Below, piece by piece: positions 22,001 to 33,600 of a DNA stretch of 64,000 nt. The notes under the pieces are model-generated. The model searched no databases. It was not told the DNA's origin and saw only the letters and a list, made by a program, of their open reading frames with translations. Source of the stretch: Luidia sarsii (Eukaryota; Echinodermata; Asteroidea; Paxillosida; Luidiidae); NCBI GenBank assembly GCA_949987565.1, contig OX465111.1, positions 11,952,716 through 12,016,715 on the forward strand, read 5' to 3'. The translations under genes were made by a program, and so were the position numbers. Positions within the stretch are counted from its first letter, which is position 1; each line of letters starts with the position of its first letter.

Positions 22001-25000
22001 CTACATCTCTTGCTCAAGCCTCTGCCGTGTGTCCTCCACAACCTCCTCCATGGCCTCCGGCTTCAGAAGCTCCTCCAGCTGCAAACAAACAGTAATCTGT
22101 TTTGTTTCTCATGCATATTCAGTAGGGGTGCTCTTATAAAACCAAGGTAACCTTTAAAAAAATATTCATAAGAGCCAACAATTAACATTATGCATATTCA
22201 CGAGAGTAGTTGTAACCAAGTTGAATCGTATTGCTGAGATATTCAATTAGAAACTGCATGCATCTTCAGGTCAGTGTTGTAGGTCTAGAGACCTGGTCTC
22301 GGTCTCAAGACCTTTTTTTGAGCTTTCGGTCTCAGACTCAGACACGAAGGTCTCGACTACAACACTGCTTCAGGTATAAAGTGAGGGCATTGAATATTCC
22401 TGAATATTAGTCCTTTTAGTTTGACTGTATTAAAAATCAAGGGTTTTTTCCCCAGTACTCACTGTGTATTTTAGTGATGCTTCGTGGGCGTAGAGAATAC
22501 TTGTGTCGTACAACATCATGCGGTGTTCAGCCAGGCCCACAATACAATTCCTCAGTCTGGCAATGACTTCCCGGTCTGAAAGCAGGACAGGCTAGTTGAG
22601 GAAAAAGAAAGGAAAACAGAAATAGTCAAGTTTGCTTCTTAAAAAAAATGTACAAACAAATATCTTGTCGACTCCCCCTTCCCATCTTCAAGCATACAAC
22701 TGACCCGCCCCACACACCTTCTGGTCACCCTGCAACCTAGCCCTAGGCCTCCCCCTATCCCACCCTTGACCCACACCCATGTCACCCTTCTACTCGCCCT
22801 CTGACCCAACTTCCAGGTCACCCCTTGACCCACTGGTAGGTTGCCCCTGCCCACTTCCAGGTCACTACCAACCCACTGGCAGGTCACCCCTGGCCCACTG
22901 GTGGATCGCCCCCTGACCCAATTTCAGGTCACCCCTGACCCACTGGCAGATCACACTTACCCATACCCAACCAACTTCCGGGTCAGCCCTTGACCCACTT
23001 CCAGCTCGACCCCTGACCCACTTTCAGGTTGACCACTGACCCACTTCCAGTTTGACCACTGACCCACTTCCAGGTAGACCCCTGACCCACTTCCAGGTCG
23101 ACCCCTGACCCACCTCCAGGTCCTGGACAAACCCTCCGCCCTCCTCCTCGCCCTCGGAGGCCATGGGGCTGACCCAGACGTAGCCGTTGTTGCCCAGGAT
23201 GATGCAGGCCCCGCAGGCCAGGTTGTGGAAGTGGGTCTTGCGCCGCTTGACCAGCGAGGGCGAGACAGTGACCAGTACGCCCTGGCTCAGCTGCAATCAA
23301 AAAAGCCCGGGAAGGAAGGGCGAGAAGAAGTTTAGGAGTCGAGTCTCATTTGAGTGTAATCAAGGAGGCCTTACTTTCGACGAGTGAAGGTTCTGTCGTC
23401 CTTCCACGGCGATGGACACCGTGTGGGAGTGTACGCTTCCGATTCAGTTTCTGCTGTACCCGTTACCGGACCACAGTGAAGCCAGCTGTAGATTGTGTTC
23501 CCACAGTCACGACCTGCTCCCGATGGAGCTTGAACGGCAAGTGACTGTGCGCTTGCTTCAGCGCACTGCGTTCTGTAGGGACTCTCTTAGTCCAACATTT
23601 TGAGGAATTTGAGGAGGGGGGGGGGGTTGCCAATGTGGCATTTACATGTATAAGCAAAGGAAAGGAATGGTTAGTCTTACTAACAGGGTTGCCTCAGGGT
23701 ATTTCACAACGAATCCGACCAAATGCCTGTTTGTGTGATACCCACATTTGTTTGAGGACACCCTTTCTTTTCGCCGGTCTTTGCTTGACCAATAAGTGTG
23801 CGAGCTAGAATCGTGTCGAGAATTGTGTCTGTGGCGGCACTGTGTACAGCTTATCGTTCCTCGGAGTTTGTGTGGTTCTGGGAAGAACCGAGGGAGCTCA
23901 GAACTTGTTATTCAGTTTTTGTGTGTGCTAGGTGCTACCACAAGCTCTTCGTGACTTGCTACCTCCACCATGAGCAGCCAGAGGGACAACTACAATAAGA
24001 AGCTTGGATTTGGATAAGAAAGGGGACCCCTATATAATGCATGGTGGACAAGAGTGACTCGCCTTTCCGTATTTCAGACTCCTGGTGTGGATGGACAGAG
24101 CCCCGTCCGAAAAAACTGACTGCACCTCGGCCTGTGGACGGCGACTCAAAGAAAATGGCAACACATGAAATTCACTAACATGGCACGGCACCTTTTTGTT
24201 TCCGCAAACTAAAATTGTCGGCACTGATGGCCCACTCCACATTCGGTAGTCACAAGCACGTAATCAGTTAATGTTTGCCAATACTCCTGGTGTTCACTTT
24301 CTTCACATCATCCTTCGATCCTTTCCCTACTGCCTGCCCTTCCCTTTGACCTACCAGCTTTCCTTCTTCAATCCCTTACCTACTCCTTGCCCTTTCCTTT
24401 GATCTCACCCTAGTTTGTCTACCAACTATCCTCCTTCAATACCTTCCCTACTGCCGGCTCCTCTCTCTGACCTCACCCAGGTGTGTCTACCAGCTTTCCT
24501 CCTTCAATCCCTTCCCTACTGCCTGCCCCTCCCTTTGACCTCACCCTATTCTGTCTACCAGCTTTCCTCCTTCAATACCATCCCTACTGCATGCCCTTCC
24601 CTTTGATCTTGCCCTCGTCTATCTACCAGTCTATCTATCCGTGGCATTTGCAATGCTAGAGGTTTTTGAAAGACACCCCCCAAAAAAAAACAACAACAAC
24701 AACAACAAACAAACCCTGAAGCCCGAGACAAGAGACAGGATCTGGGAGATTCCGGATGGGGTTGGGGGCCCTTGGGTCACTGCCAGGTAAGAGTGGCCTC
24801 TACAGGTGATATTCCCCCCCCCCCCACTCTCTTCTCGAGGTCCAAAAGGATACGCTGATGAGGTCGCCCTCGGCCAGGTACTCCCTCATCAGGAGTTCGT
24901 CCTCGGCCGACCGGCGCCTCAGCTCGCCGCCCGGCAGGTTGACCGCCGACAGCATCAGGACCGAGTTGAGGCGCGAGTTGGTGTCCACTCGCCAGCGCTT

Positions 25001-26819
25001 CTGGCCGACCTACGGTAGTACCAGAGAAGCACAGGAAAAGGTCAAAGCAACTTCGTCAAGGCTTTTTTTGGCCCTATTCATCGTGATGCACATAGCCGTG
25101 TTTAGTACCACACGAATCATCAGAATACTGGCCGATGGCTTTCATGACTAATTGGTGACAAAGATGCATGAGCTTTCACTACAGCTACTCCATCTGATAC
25201 ACTATGCTCAGTGTTGCTCACTGCTAAGTGCTGTGCCCCATTGCCTACCCAAGCTGCCTGTATATTTTTGTCCAGCACGCAATACAGCAAAGCTCTGGAC
25301 ATACCTGTACATATATACAAAGGAATATTTGAACCAAGTTCAGAGCAGGTTGCGGTTATACCTTTTAGTATGAATACTAGCCTGAAGTCATCGACATGAA
25401 TTTTGAGTTGAATATGGAAAGTCTGCACTAAAGCTCCCATGAGTTTGTGCAATTTTGAGAAGTGACTCGGCAAACTCTTCTAAACTGGATATCTGCACCA
25501 GGAAAAGTCTCCAATCTCATTGGCTTTGGTTTTCCTGTACCTCTGTTATTCTGCCGATGACTACATCTCCGACCTCACCGTTGTATCTGAACCAGGGAGA
25601 AAGGAATGGATTCCAAAAAATCTGTATTAGAAATGGACTGAACTCCTGAAGCACTTTCCAAAGGCTATACATAGTCATAGCACATAAGGTTTCAGGTCAA
25701 CTCAGTCCCTATGGGATTTTAGTGTACACATTTTCTCCTAGCGAGTTAGCAACCAGGGTTGGTTACAGACCATAAAAGATTAAGAAACACGATGAATGTA
25801 ATTTTATTCAAACGTAATGCGCAAATCAAAAGTCCACATGTTTTGCCAGAGAGTATTATTATTCAGTACTTTCTGCCTAGTAAAAGTCTAAACCATTTAA
25901 GTTCTTTACCTGGTCTTCAATGGCTTGACACAGATGAGTTTGTTGACTGTTTCCACAACACCAGCAACGGATGCGTGCAGCTTTTCCTCCTCCATATACG
26001 TCCCATGCCCCCTGTTATTGTTAGTGTCATACACAACAGTTGGTAGTGGTTAGGAAGCTGAAGTACCTTAAGTTCCTTGTAAGTTATTAGTTATTACAGC
26101 ATCGATTTTCAACATAAAGTTTATAAACCAAAATGAAATAGTTCAGCCAAATTCAGCGACCTTTTTTTCTCGATGGGAATTTTTTTTAACCTGCAAAGTT
26201 TGCCTTTTTTTATGATGTGAAAGAATACTGAATAGAAAAGGTCTTAAAACCACGTAAGTTTCTCGAGCTTACATGGGTAATTTGAACGATTACCCGTAAT
26301 AATTGTATCATTGACATTGGTATTGGCGTTCAAAATCTGTACTGTGCTAGTGTAGTGACTAGTGACGGTGTACTGTAAACTACAGTACTCTGTCTCAGTC
26401 TGTACAGACTACTACCACTAGTACTACTACTAGTACTAGTAGTACTACTACTACTAGTACTAGTACTACTACTAGTACTACTACTACTACTAGTACTACT
26501 ACTACTAGTACTAGTACTACTAGTACAAGTAGTAGTAGTACTAGTAGTAGTACTACTACTAGTAGTAGTAGTACTACTGACTGTACTACTATACTCTGCT
26601 GACTGCCAGTGCCACTGACTGTAGTCAGTGCACTCTACACACTGACACTGCACGAGTTGACAAAGGCTACACTGACAAGAAAACTTCGCCTCCCAAAAGA
26701 ACATACCTCATAAAGTCTGTGTCTGAGGTAATGACATCGCCCGGTGTCACTAGTCGCTTCGGTTCCTGGATAGTCTCGGAAGGTTTTCGCTTCCTCGCCG
26801 GTCTGATGGAGGTCGCCAT
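22001..26819 (-). CDS. EXOSC2: EXOSC2 / RRP4, RNA exosome cap subunit (complete, 8 exons)
   Basis: Non-catalytic cap subunit of the RNA exosome, which guides RNA into the 3'-5' exonuclease barrel in nucleus and cytoplasm. Exons in transcript order: 26819-26707, 26011-25910, 25586-25541, 25009-24854, 24131-24063, 23290-23114, 22591-22463, 22078-22001; total 870 nt, 289 residues plus TAG (human about 293). Domains: N-terminal beta domain with LVTPGDVITSDTDFMR (about 23-38); S1 domain from GDVVIGRITE through NLPGGELRRRSAEDEL to SLKYGK (about 78-162); KH-type domain with LGNNGYVWV (194-202); C-terminal helix KPEAMEEVVEDTRQRLEQ. Exon 5 ends in a GC rather than GT donor. Exon 7 starts at CCTGTC after a long pyrimidine tract, restoring the PVxLxDREVI motif; a nearer TTTCAG would break the frame. 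The start ATG sits in AACATGGCG. Confidence 0.95.
22272..22367. mobile_element. hAT-type MITE with perfect 8-bp target duplication
   Basis: Ends CAGTGTTGTAG and CTACAACACTG are exact 11-bp inverted repeats. The element is bordered on both sides by CTTCAGGT (22264-22271 and 22368-22375). CAGNG ends and 8-bp duplications are the hAT pattern. At 96 bp it cannot code. Lies in the last EXOSC2 intron. Confidence 0.88.
22720..23113 (-). repeat. EXOSC2: 23-bp array derived from the EXOSC2 exon 6 donor
   Basis: GACCCAC words lie at 22992, 23015, 23038, 23061, 23084 and 23107, strictly 23 bp apart, and continue in decayed form to about 22720. The 23107 copy is the true exon 6 boundary, CTGGAG|GTGGGTCAG on the minus strand. 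Neighbouring units read TGGAAGTGGGTCAG, so each carries a donor-like GTGGGT. Confidence 0.9.
24063..24131 (-). CDS. EXOSC2: EXOSC2 exon 5 with GC splice donor
   Basis: This 69-nt, phase 0-0 exon encodes AEVQSVFSDG through SLKYGK, the end of the S1 domain. Its 3' boundary reads AAG|GCGAGT, so the following intron is GC-AG. The next exon (from 23290, after TTGCAG) resumes in frame with LSQGVLV, as in the family. A GT four bases further on would shift the frame. Confidence 0.88.
24330..24630. repeat. About 67-bp CT-rich minisatellite, EXOSC2 intron 4
   Basis: Four to five diverged units, each with CTACCAGCTTTCCTCCTTCA and CCCTACTGCCTGCCC. Not coding. Confidence 0.8.
25010..25540 (-). other. EXOSC2: EXOSC2 intron 3, no recognised feature
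   Basis: Between exons 25586-25541 and 25009-24854. I see no repeat, RNA gene or transposon signature here. Confidence 0.5.
26406..26578. repeat. TAC/TAG trinucleotide palindromic repeat, EXOSC2 intron 1
   Basis: Built almost only of ACT and AGT trinucleotides in alternating orientation (CTACTAGTACTAGTAGTACT), so both strands fold back on themselves many times. It ends among CACTGACTGTAGTCAGTGC, itself an inverted repeat. Confidence 0.9.
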
Positions 26820-26822
26820 GTT
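26811..26822 (-). promoter_or_regulatory. YY1-type motif overlapping EXOSC2 start codon
   Basis: On the minus strand AACATGGCGACC contains the YY1 core ATGGCG, and its ATG is the EXOSC2 initiator. YY1 motifs at this position are known in short-5'UTR housekeeping genes, where the site sits just downstream of the start of transcription. This supports a transcription start only tens of bases upstream of 26819. Confidence 0.5.
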
Positions 26823-27644
26823 GAAGTGCGCCACCTAGTGGCGGGATGAAACTCCCAAGCCGTGTCCTCCGCAATCAACAGTTACGGCTCTAATTCACGC
26901 ACGAGTCTACGTGGGCCTCTTGCTAAGCGGCTGCACGCGATTCTCGTAGACTCGCACGTTATTTCCGGCCGTAGCCGCTGCAATCGTGGGTGTGGTTTGC
27001 CAATAGCAGTATGATAATGGGATTCGCGAGCCTGATGTAATTTTCTGGATAACGAAACAAAGTTTACGTATTGGTTGAGATATAAAAAAGGTTATGAGTG
27101 GACACAAAGAATCGTCCCCACATTTCCTTCCCGATGTACTTTGATAATGCCAAGTTGTCACGTAAGACAGATGGTGCAATCATGGTCCATGCGCGCTGAC
27201 ATATTGAAACCACGTTCAAAATAATTTTATTCACAGACATATATTCAGTCATTCTCATTTGTTTACATGTGATTAAATTCTTCAAATAGTATCTTGATTA
27301 TTCTCCAATAAATAATACTCGATATTAAAGTAACTATTATTTTAAATACGAGGAGTAATAAGTTCAAAACATTTCATAATCTTGAAGAGGTTATGACTGC
27401 GCACGCGCAGTGGTCAGTCTGCCATGTGTCTCACGCAATCAACACGAAATCCACTTTGACCCAGATGGACGGCTCGCCGCTCGCAAATAAAAAAACAATT
27501 CTTGAGACTTGAGGTTCCTTGCTCAGACAGGAGGAAAACTTCCCTCAAGGTGCAAGTTTACACGGTTGAGTTTTTGTTTTCAACCGAGCCGTTGGACTGG
27601 GAAGATTGGAGACCGAGCTAGCGGGGAAAAAAAGGGGATCAACT
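26820..27644. promoter_or_regulatory. Divergent EXOSC2-VARS1 promoter region
   Basis: These 825 bp separate the start codons of EXOSC2 (-) and VARS1 (+), so both promoters and 5' UTRs must lie here unless unseen upstream non-coding exons exist. No good TATA box is placed for either gene. The middle (about 27200-27370) is AT-rich; the VARS1-proximal part is GC-richer and holds a perfect NRF-1 palindrome. TATA-less, NRF-1/YY1-type promoters are usual for housekeeping genes. Sharing of the elements is inference. Confidence 0.6.
27398..27409. promoter_or_regulatory. NRF-1 palindrome upstream of VARS1
   Basis: TGCGCACGCGCA matches the NRF-1 consensus YGCGCAYGCGCR at all positions, 236 bp before the VARS1 ATG. 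NRF-1 motifs are typical of TATA-less housekeeping promoters. Binding is not shown. Confidence 0.6.
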
Positions 27645-30600
27645 ATGGAGAGCGAAAGTACGGAAGTGACGGCGACGGCACCGGCAGCTGCGGGCGAGGG
27701 GACGGCCGGGGCCGGGGTGGGCGGCCAGCAGCCCAAGACGGAGGCCCAGCTGAAGAAGGAGGCGGAGAGGGAGGCCAAGAAGCAGGCCAAGCTGGAGAAG
27801 CTTCGGCTGAAGCAGGAGAAGCAGGCCAAGCAGCAGGCGGAGAAGGCAGAGAAAGCTACGGTATGAATCTTTAAAAAAAAAAAAAAAAAAAAGATTTTGG
27901 TTTAAAACTTTAAATACCCCGTCTGGCCCTCACCGTAAAACTTTTAGTAATAAAACAGTAAAACTAAAAGGGTGGAAAAAACCTAAATCCACAATAGACC
28001 AACTTATTATTATTAATACTATTACTACTACTACTTTGTACTAGTAAATTATGTAGAGAAATGACACTGTCTGGCACTAGTCCGAGTAACTTGGACCCGA
28101 CAACAGGCGACAAGTCACCCTTTTTTTAAATTTGGAGGATCGGGTGACCGTCCCACGCGCCCATTGAGGATTCAGTGAGAATCACAGATTCCAATACTGG
28201 TCATTTTGTTTTACGTTTGGGAAAAAGGGAGAAATTTCCCCTCAGCTGATTGAGAAGATTCTCTCCCGTCCGACGAGCCGACAAAAGGCGGCCATCTAAT
28301 GATCTATGATCTTTGATTTCAAATTTTGACAGGTCTGCGTGCACAGTGGGTCTGTTTGAGTGTGTTGTGGACAACTACAGTGCAAACCCATGAGCAAGTC
28401 ATTCACATTAACCTGAATATGGAGATGACTGTTTATTAACTGTGTTATGTGTGTCCCCTTTGTGCATTGTGCTCTCTCTGCATAGACTAAGGAGAAGAAG
28501 GAAAAGGCGGAAAAAGTGTCTGCAACGTACGACATACCCACACCAGCTGGCGAGAAAAAAGGTACAAACGTAGCTTGAAATTATTATGAAAAATCTAGAA
28601 TAGAGGGGTTTGATCCTACTTAGGAGTATAGGACCATTCTCAAAGGCAGAATAATGAGCACAAAAACAGTCCAGTTTAAGTTTTCTTGGCAATTTTTAAA
28701 AGTTTTTACAATCAAACGAAGTAAAGGAAAGCTGACTGAGAATTCTTTTTAAATAAAAAATAAATTAAAAAAATAAGAGGGCCTGACATTTCAATCCTTG
28801 CAGGTCTTTGATAAAGGTCCTGCTAGGATTGAATGAAATGTCAGGCCCTCCTTATTTTTGATATTCGCTTTTCAATCATTTCAGTCAGTGAGCAGTTTGC
28901 AACATTTTTGCATACTGCTGTTTCAAATTTGAAAAAATATAATCACTTTTGCTTGATTGGAAATTGTTGTGCAGTGTTCGCGATCTGTCTCGTCTCTTGC
29001 AGATGTGAGCCAGCCCTTGCCGGACGCCTACAGTCCAGCCTTTGTGGAGGCCGCCTGGTATCCCTGGTGGGAGAAAATGGGCTTCTTCAAACCCGAGTAC
29101 GGGGTGAGTTGCCAGTCGCTGCGATCTGTGCTTCTTCCATCCATAGTTGGTGTCCTTCAGTGGCCCGGCGGCGGGCAGTACACATATATGCGCTTAACAA
29201 AAACGCAGTGGCTGTTGTTACGGCAGTCTTCCATGTGGTTCCCTGACTTCACAGTATTTGTCAGGATGTTTAGCTCTTGGAACCAGACTATCAGCTAATA
29301 GACTGGTTCAACCAGCCTGCAATGCTGACGAAATACAATCAAGTCAGGGAACCACACGGACGACTGCCGTAACAACAGCCACTGCGTAACAAAAAACAAA
29401 GATTAGGACGGCCTGAGCTCTCTCAAAGGCAGAATGACTGGAACAAGTAAATAGGAAGGGGGGAGAGTAACATGGACGTGGATGACAGACAGAGAACTAC
29501 AAGGGAATACCTTTATGAAAAAAACGTCAAGTCAATGACTCTTCCCAGAGCCGTACTCCTCGCTAGACATGGCTCATGGGGTAGTCACCGCAAACCTGCC
29601 ACATTGTTGTTGTTGTTGTTGCTGGTGCTGTGTGGTTGGCACGTACGGTGTACGGCAGGATTTTTTTTACTGCCCTTCATGCCATGAGCTGAGCTTGTTT
29701 GTGCGTGGACAATGCACAAAGGTTGGGCAGAGCACCTTCAGTTCTCCAGACATGCAGTGACACTTGAAGTGTCCTGACAGCCAAGGCCGCGCACTGCGCA
29801 ATTTAAGGGCCCCGGTCCCCGCCAGATTCTTTGCATGTCCGCAGCATTGCTGCTCTGTTGTTCTAGATGTTGGTGGTTGTCCTGTTGCTCAGCACTTTTG
29901 CATTCTCTTCTCGATAACATACCAAGCATGATTAATACCCCTGGGGTGGCAAGCTTTGCAAACCAAAAACACCTGAGATGGTCTATTAGAAGTATGAGGC
30001 AGGCCACCTCATAGTTTACTATGCAGGAGAGAGCATGATCTGTAATATGTGTCTGCTACATTGATCCTGACCAGCCTGTTTTCAAAATGTTTTCCATTCG
30101 TTCTTTTTGTGTCCGTCTTTGCAGAGGAAGAGCCTAAAGGATCCCAATCCAAAGGGCACATTCATGATGTGCATCCCCCCGCCCAATGTGACGGGCAGTC
30201 TGCACGTTGGCCATGCACTGACCAACGCTGTGGAGGACACCCTCACTAGGTGGTAAGTGGCCAGTCTCAATGTCCAACTCCCCCCCTCCCGTCCCCTTCC
30301 CCCTCCCCCCTCCCCATTGCCCGGCCCTGTCCTGCCCTGCCTTCCCCTGCCCTGCCCTGACCTGTCCTGCCCTGCCTTCCCCTGCCCTGACCTGCCCTGA
30401 CCTGCCCTGACCTGCCCTGACCTGCCCTGACCTGCCCTGACCTGCCCTACCCTGCCCTGCCCTGCCCTGAACTGACCGACCCTGCCCTGCCCTGCCCTAC
30501 CCTGCCCTACCCTGCCCTGCCCTGAACTGACCGACCCTGCCCTGCCCTGCCCTGCCCTGCCCTGAACTGACCTACCCTGCCCTGCCCTGCCCTGCCCTGC

Positions 30601-33600
30601 CCTGCCCTGCCCTGCCCTGCCCTGCCCTGCCCTGCCCTGAACTGACCTACCCTGCCTTGCCCTGCCCTGCCCTGCCCTGCCCTGCCCTGAACTGACCTAC
30701 CCTGCCTTGCCCTGCCCTGCCCTGCCCTGCCCTACCCTGCCTTGCCCTGCCCTGCCCTGCCCTGCCCTGCCCTGCCCTGCCCTGCCCTGCCCTGCCCTGC
30801 CCTGCCCTGCCCTGCCCTGCCCTGCACTGCCCTGTCCTGTCCTGTCCTGGAGGCTAGGCTGTGGGAAGTGCGAAGATTGTCAAGCTGGAAGACCGTCAAG
30901 GAGTCTGTATCAGGCCGTGTCCGAAACGGGAGTCTAGAGCTAGGGCTAGGTCTTCCCCCTATTGGAAATACACGGAGATGCGAAGACAATAGCCCTAGTC
31001 GTAGACCTGAAAAGGACACGGCCTCATTGTCTTTTTCTTTCTATAACTCCTTTTTTTTCTATTTGTTTGGGGATGGGGGGTCAGGCATCGGATGCGTGGG
31101 GAGATGACCCTGTGGAACCCTGGCTGTGACCATGCCGGCATCGCCACCCAGGTGGTCGTGGAGAAGAAGCTGTGGAGGGAGCGGCAACTGTCCAGGCACG
31201 ACCTGGGACGGGACAAGTTTGTCCAGGAGGTCTGGAAGTGGAAGAACGAGTAAGAGCGACGACGACAGAAAATAATCGAGAGTTTGACCCCTTCCTGTAT
31301 TTGCCAGAATGACAGCGTTGGGGAGATACATAGAAAGACATGGAGACCTGATTTGAAAATTACCATGACGAAATAGCGAGGTTATAAGATGACCAGATCA
31401 CATGATGGCAAGAGGACAAGATGAGATGAGTCGGTGAGAAGCTGACAGCATGCCAACATGACAAGAGGACATAATGACAAGATAGCTCGAGGATGGGATG
31501 GCAAGATATCTAGATTATGGGATGACAAGATAGCTCGAGGATGGGATGACAAGATAGCTAGAGGATGGGATGACAAGATAGCTAGAGGATGGGACGACAA
31601 GATAGCTAGAGGATGGGGTGGCAAGATAGCTAGAGGATGGGATGACAAGATAGCTAGAGGATGGGATGACAAGATAGCTAGAGGATGGGATGACAAGATA
31701 GCTAGATGATGGGGTGGCAAGATAACTAGAGGATGGGATGACAAGATAGCTATAGGATGGGATGACAAGATAGCTAGAGGATGGGATGAAAAGATAACTA
31801 GAGGATGGGATGACAAGATAGCTAGATGATGGGGTGGCAAGATAACTAGAGGATGGGATGACAAGATAGCTATAGGATGGGATGACAAGATAGCTAGAGG
31901 ATGGGATGACAAGATAGCTAGAGGATGGGATGACAAGATACCTAGAGGATGGGATGACAAAATAGCTATAGGATGGGATGACCAGATAGCTAGAGGATGG
32001 GATGACAAGATAGGTAGAGGATGGGATGACAAGATAGCTAGAGGATGGGATTACAAGATAGCTAGAGGATGGGATGACAAGATAGCTAGAGGATGGGATG
32101 ACAAAATAGCTAGAGGATGGGATGACAAGATAGCTAAAGGATCGGATGACAAGTTAGCTAGAGGATGGGACGGCAAGATAGCTAAAGGATGGGACGACAA
32201 GATAGCTAGAGGATGGGATGACAAGATACCTAGAGGATGGGATGACAAAATAGCTATAGGATGGGATGACAAAATAGCTAAAGGATGGGATGACAAGTTA
32301 GCTAGAGGATGGGACGACAAAATAGCTAGAGGATGGGATGACAAGATAGCTAGAGGATGGGATGACAAGATAGCTAGAGGATGGGATGACCAGATAGCTA
32401 GAGGATGGGATGACAAGATAGCTCGAGGATGGGCTGACAAGAAGAGATGATGAGATTGCAAGATTGCAGGGTGACGTGATGACATGATGATGAAAGGACA
32501 AGATGACACGATAAGAAAATGACAAGAGGACAAGCTGACAACATGCCTACATGATTCCAAGAGGACAGAGTGTAACCAGACAACGAAATAAAACACTGAC
32601 GAGTTAACCCTAACACTTTGTAAATCAGACAGCGGTTGAGATAATATGGGGTTTCAGGCAGTGAAAGTGAAGTTGACAAAGAGCTCATGGACCCTGTTAT
32701 ACCTCTCTTTGCCTCTGCCTCTGCCTCTCCCTTTCCCTCTCCCTCTTCCTCTGCCTCTGCCTCTGCCTCTGCCTCTGCCTCTGCCTCTCTCTTTCCCTTT
32801 GCCTCTCCCTCTGCCTCTGCCTCTGCCTCTGCCTCTGCCTCTGCCTCTGCCTCTGCCTCTGCCTCTGCCTCTGCCTCTGCCTCTGCCTCTGCCTCTGCCT
32901 CTGCCTCTGCCTCTGCCTCTCCCTCTCAGGAAAGGGGACCGGATCTACAATCAGATCCGACTGATGGGTTCCTCTGTTGACTGGGATCGGGCCTGCTTCA
33001 CCATGGACTCCAAGCTGGCCAATGCTGTGCAGGAAGCATTCATACGCATGCACCGGGATGGCACCATCTACCGCAGCAACCGACTGGTCAACTGGTCCTG
33101 CACACTCAAGAGTGCCATCTCCGATATTGAGGTCAGTCAAAGCACTGTGCACTATACTTCCAGGCAAAGCACTGAGCATACAGTGCTAATCATCAATCAA
33201 TGCAAAGCACTGAGCATACAGTGCTAATCATCCATCAAGGCAAAGCACTGAGCATACAGTGCTAATCATACATCAAGGCAAAGCACTGAGCATACAGTGC
33301 TAATCATACATCAAGGCAAAGCACTGGGCATACAGTGCTAATCATCCATCAAGGCAAAGCACTGAGCATACAGTGCTAATCATCCATCAAGGCAAAGCAC
33401 TGAGCATACAGTGCTAATCATACATCAAGGCAAAGCATTGGGCATACAGTGCTAATCAGTAATTATCCATCAAGGCAAAGCATTGAGCATACAGTGCTAA
33501 TCATAAGTAGAAACAGGACAAACTTCATAGATGCAAATTGAGTTTTCTAACGATAATTATCGTATACTGATGTGTGGACAACTGCCATCCCCCCATTTGA

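Noticed and set aside
22575..22591. Internal acceptor CTGCTTTCAG for EXOSC2 exon 7
   Set aside because: It looks like a strong acceptor but would drop 16 nt and break phase with exon 6; the CTCAACTAG acceptor restores PVLLSDREVI.
27606..27644. Upstream TTG-initiated extension of VARS1
   Set aside because: In-frame but without ATG; the ATG at 27645 has a good context, so no extension is called.
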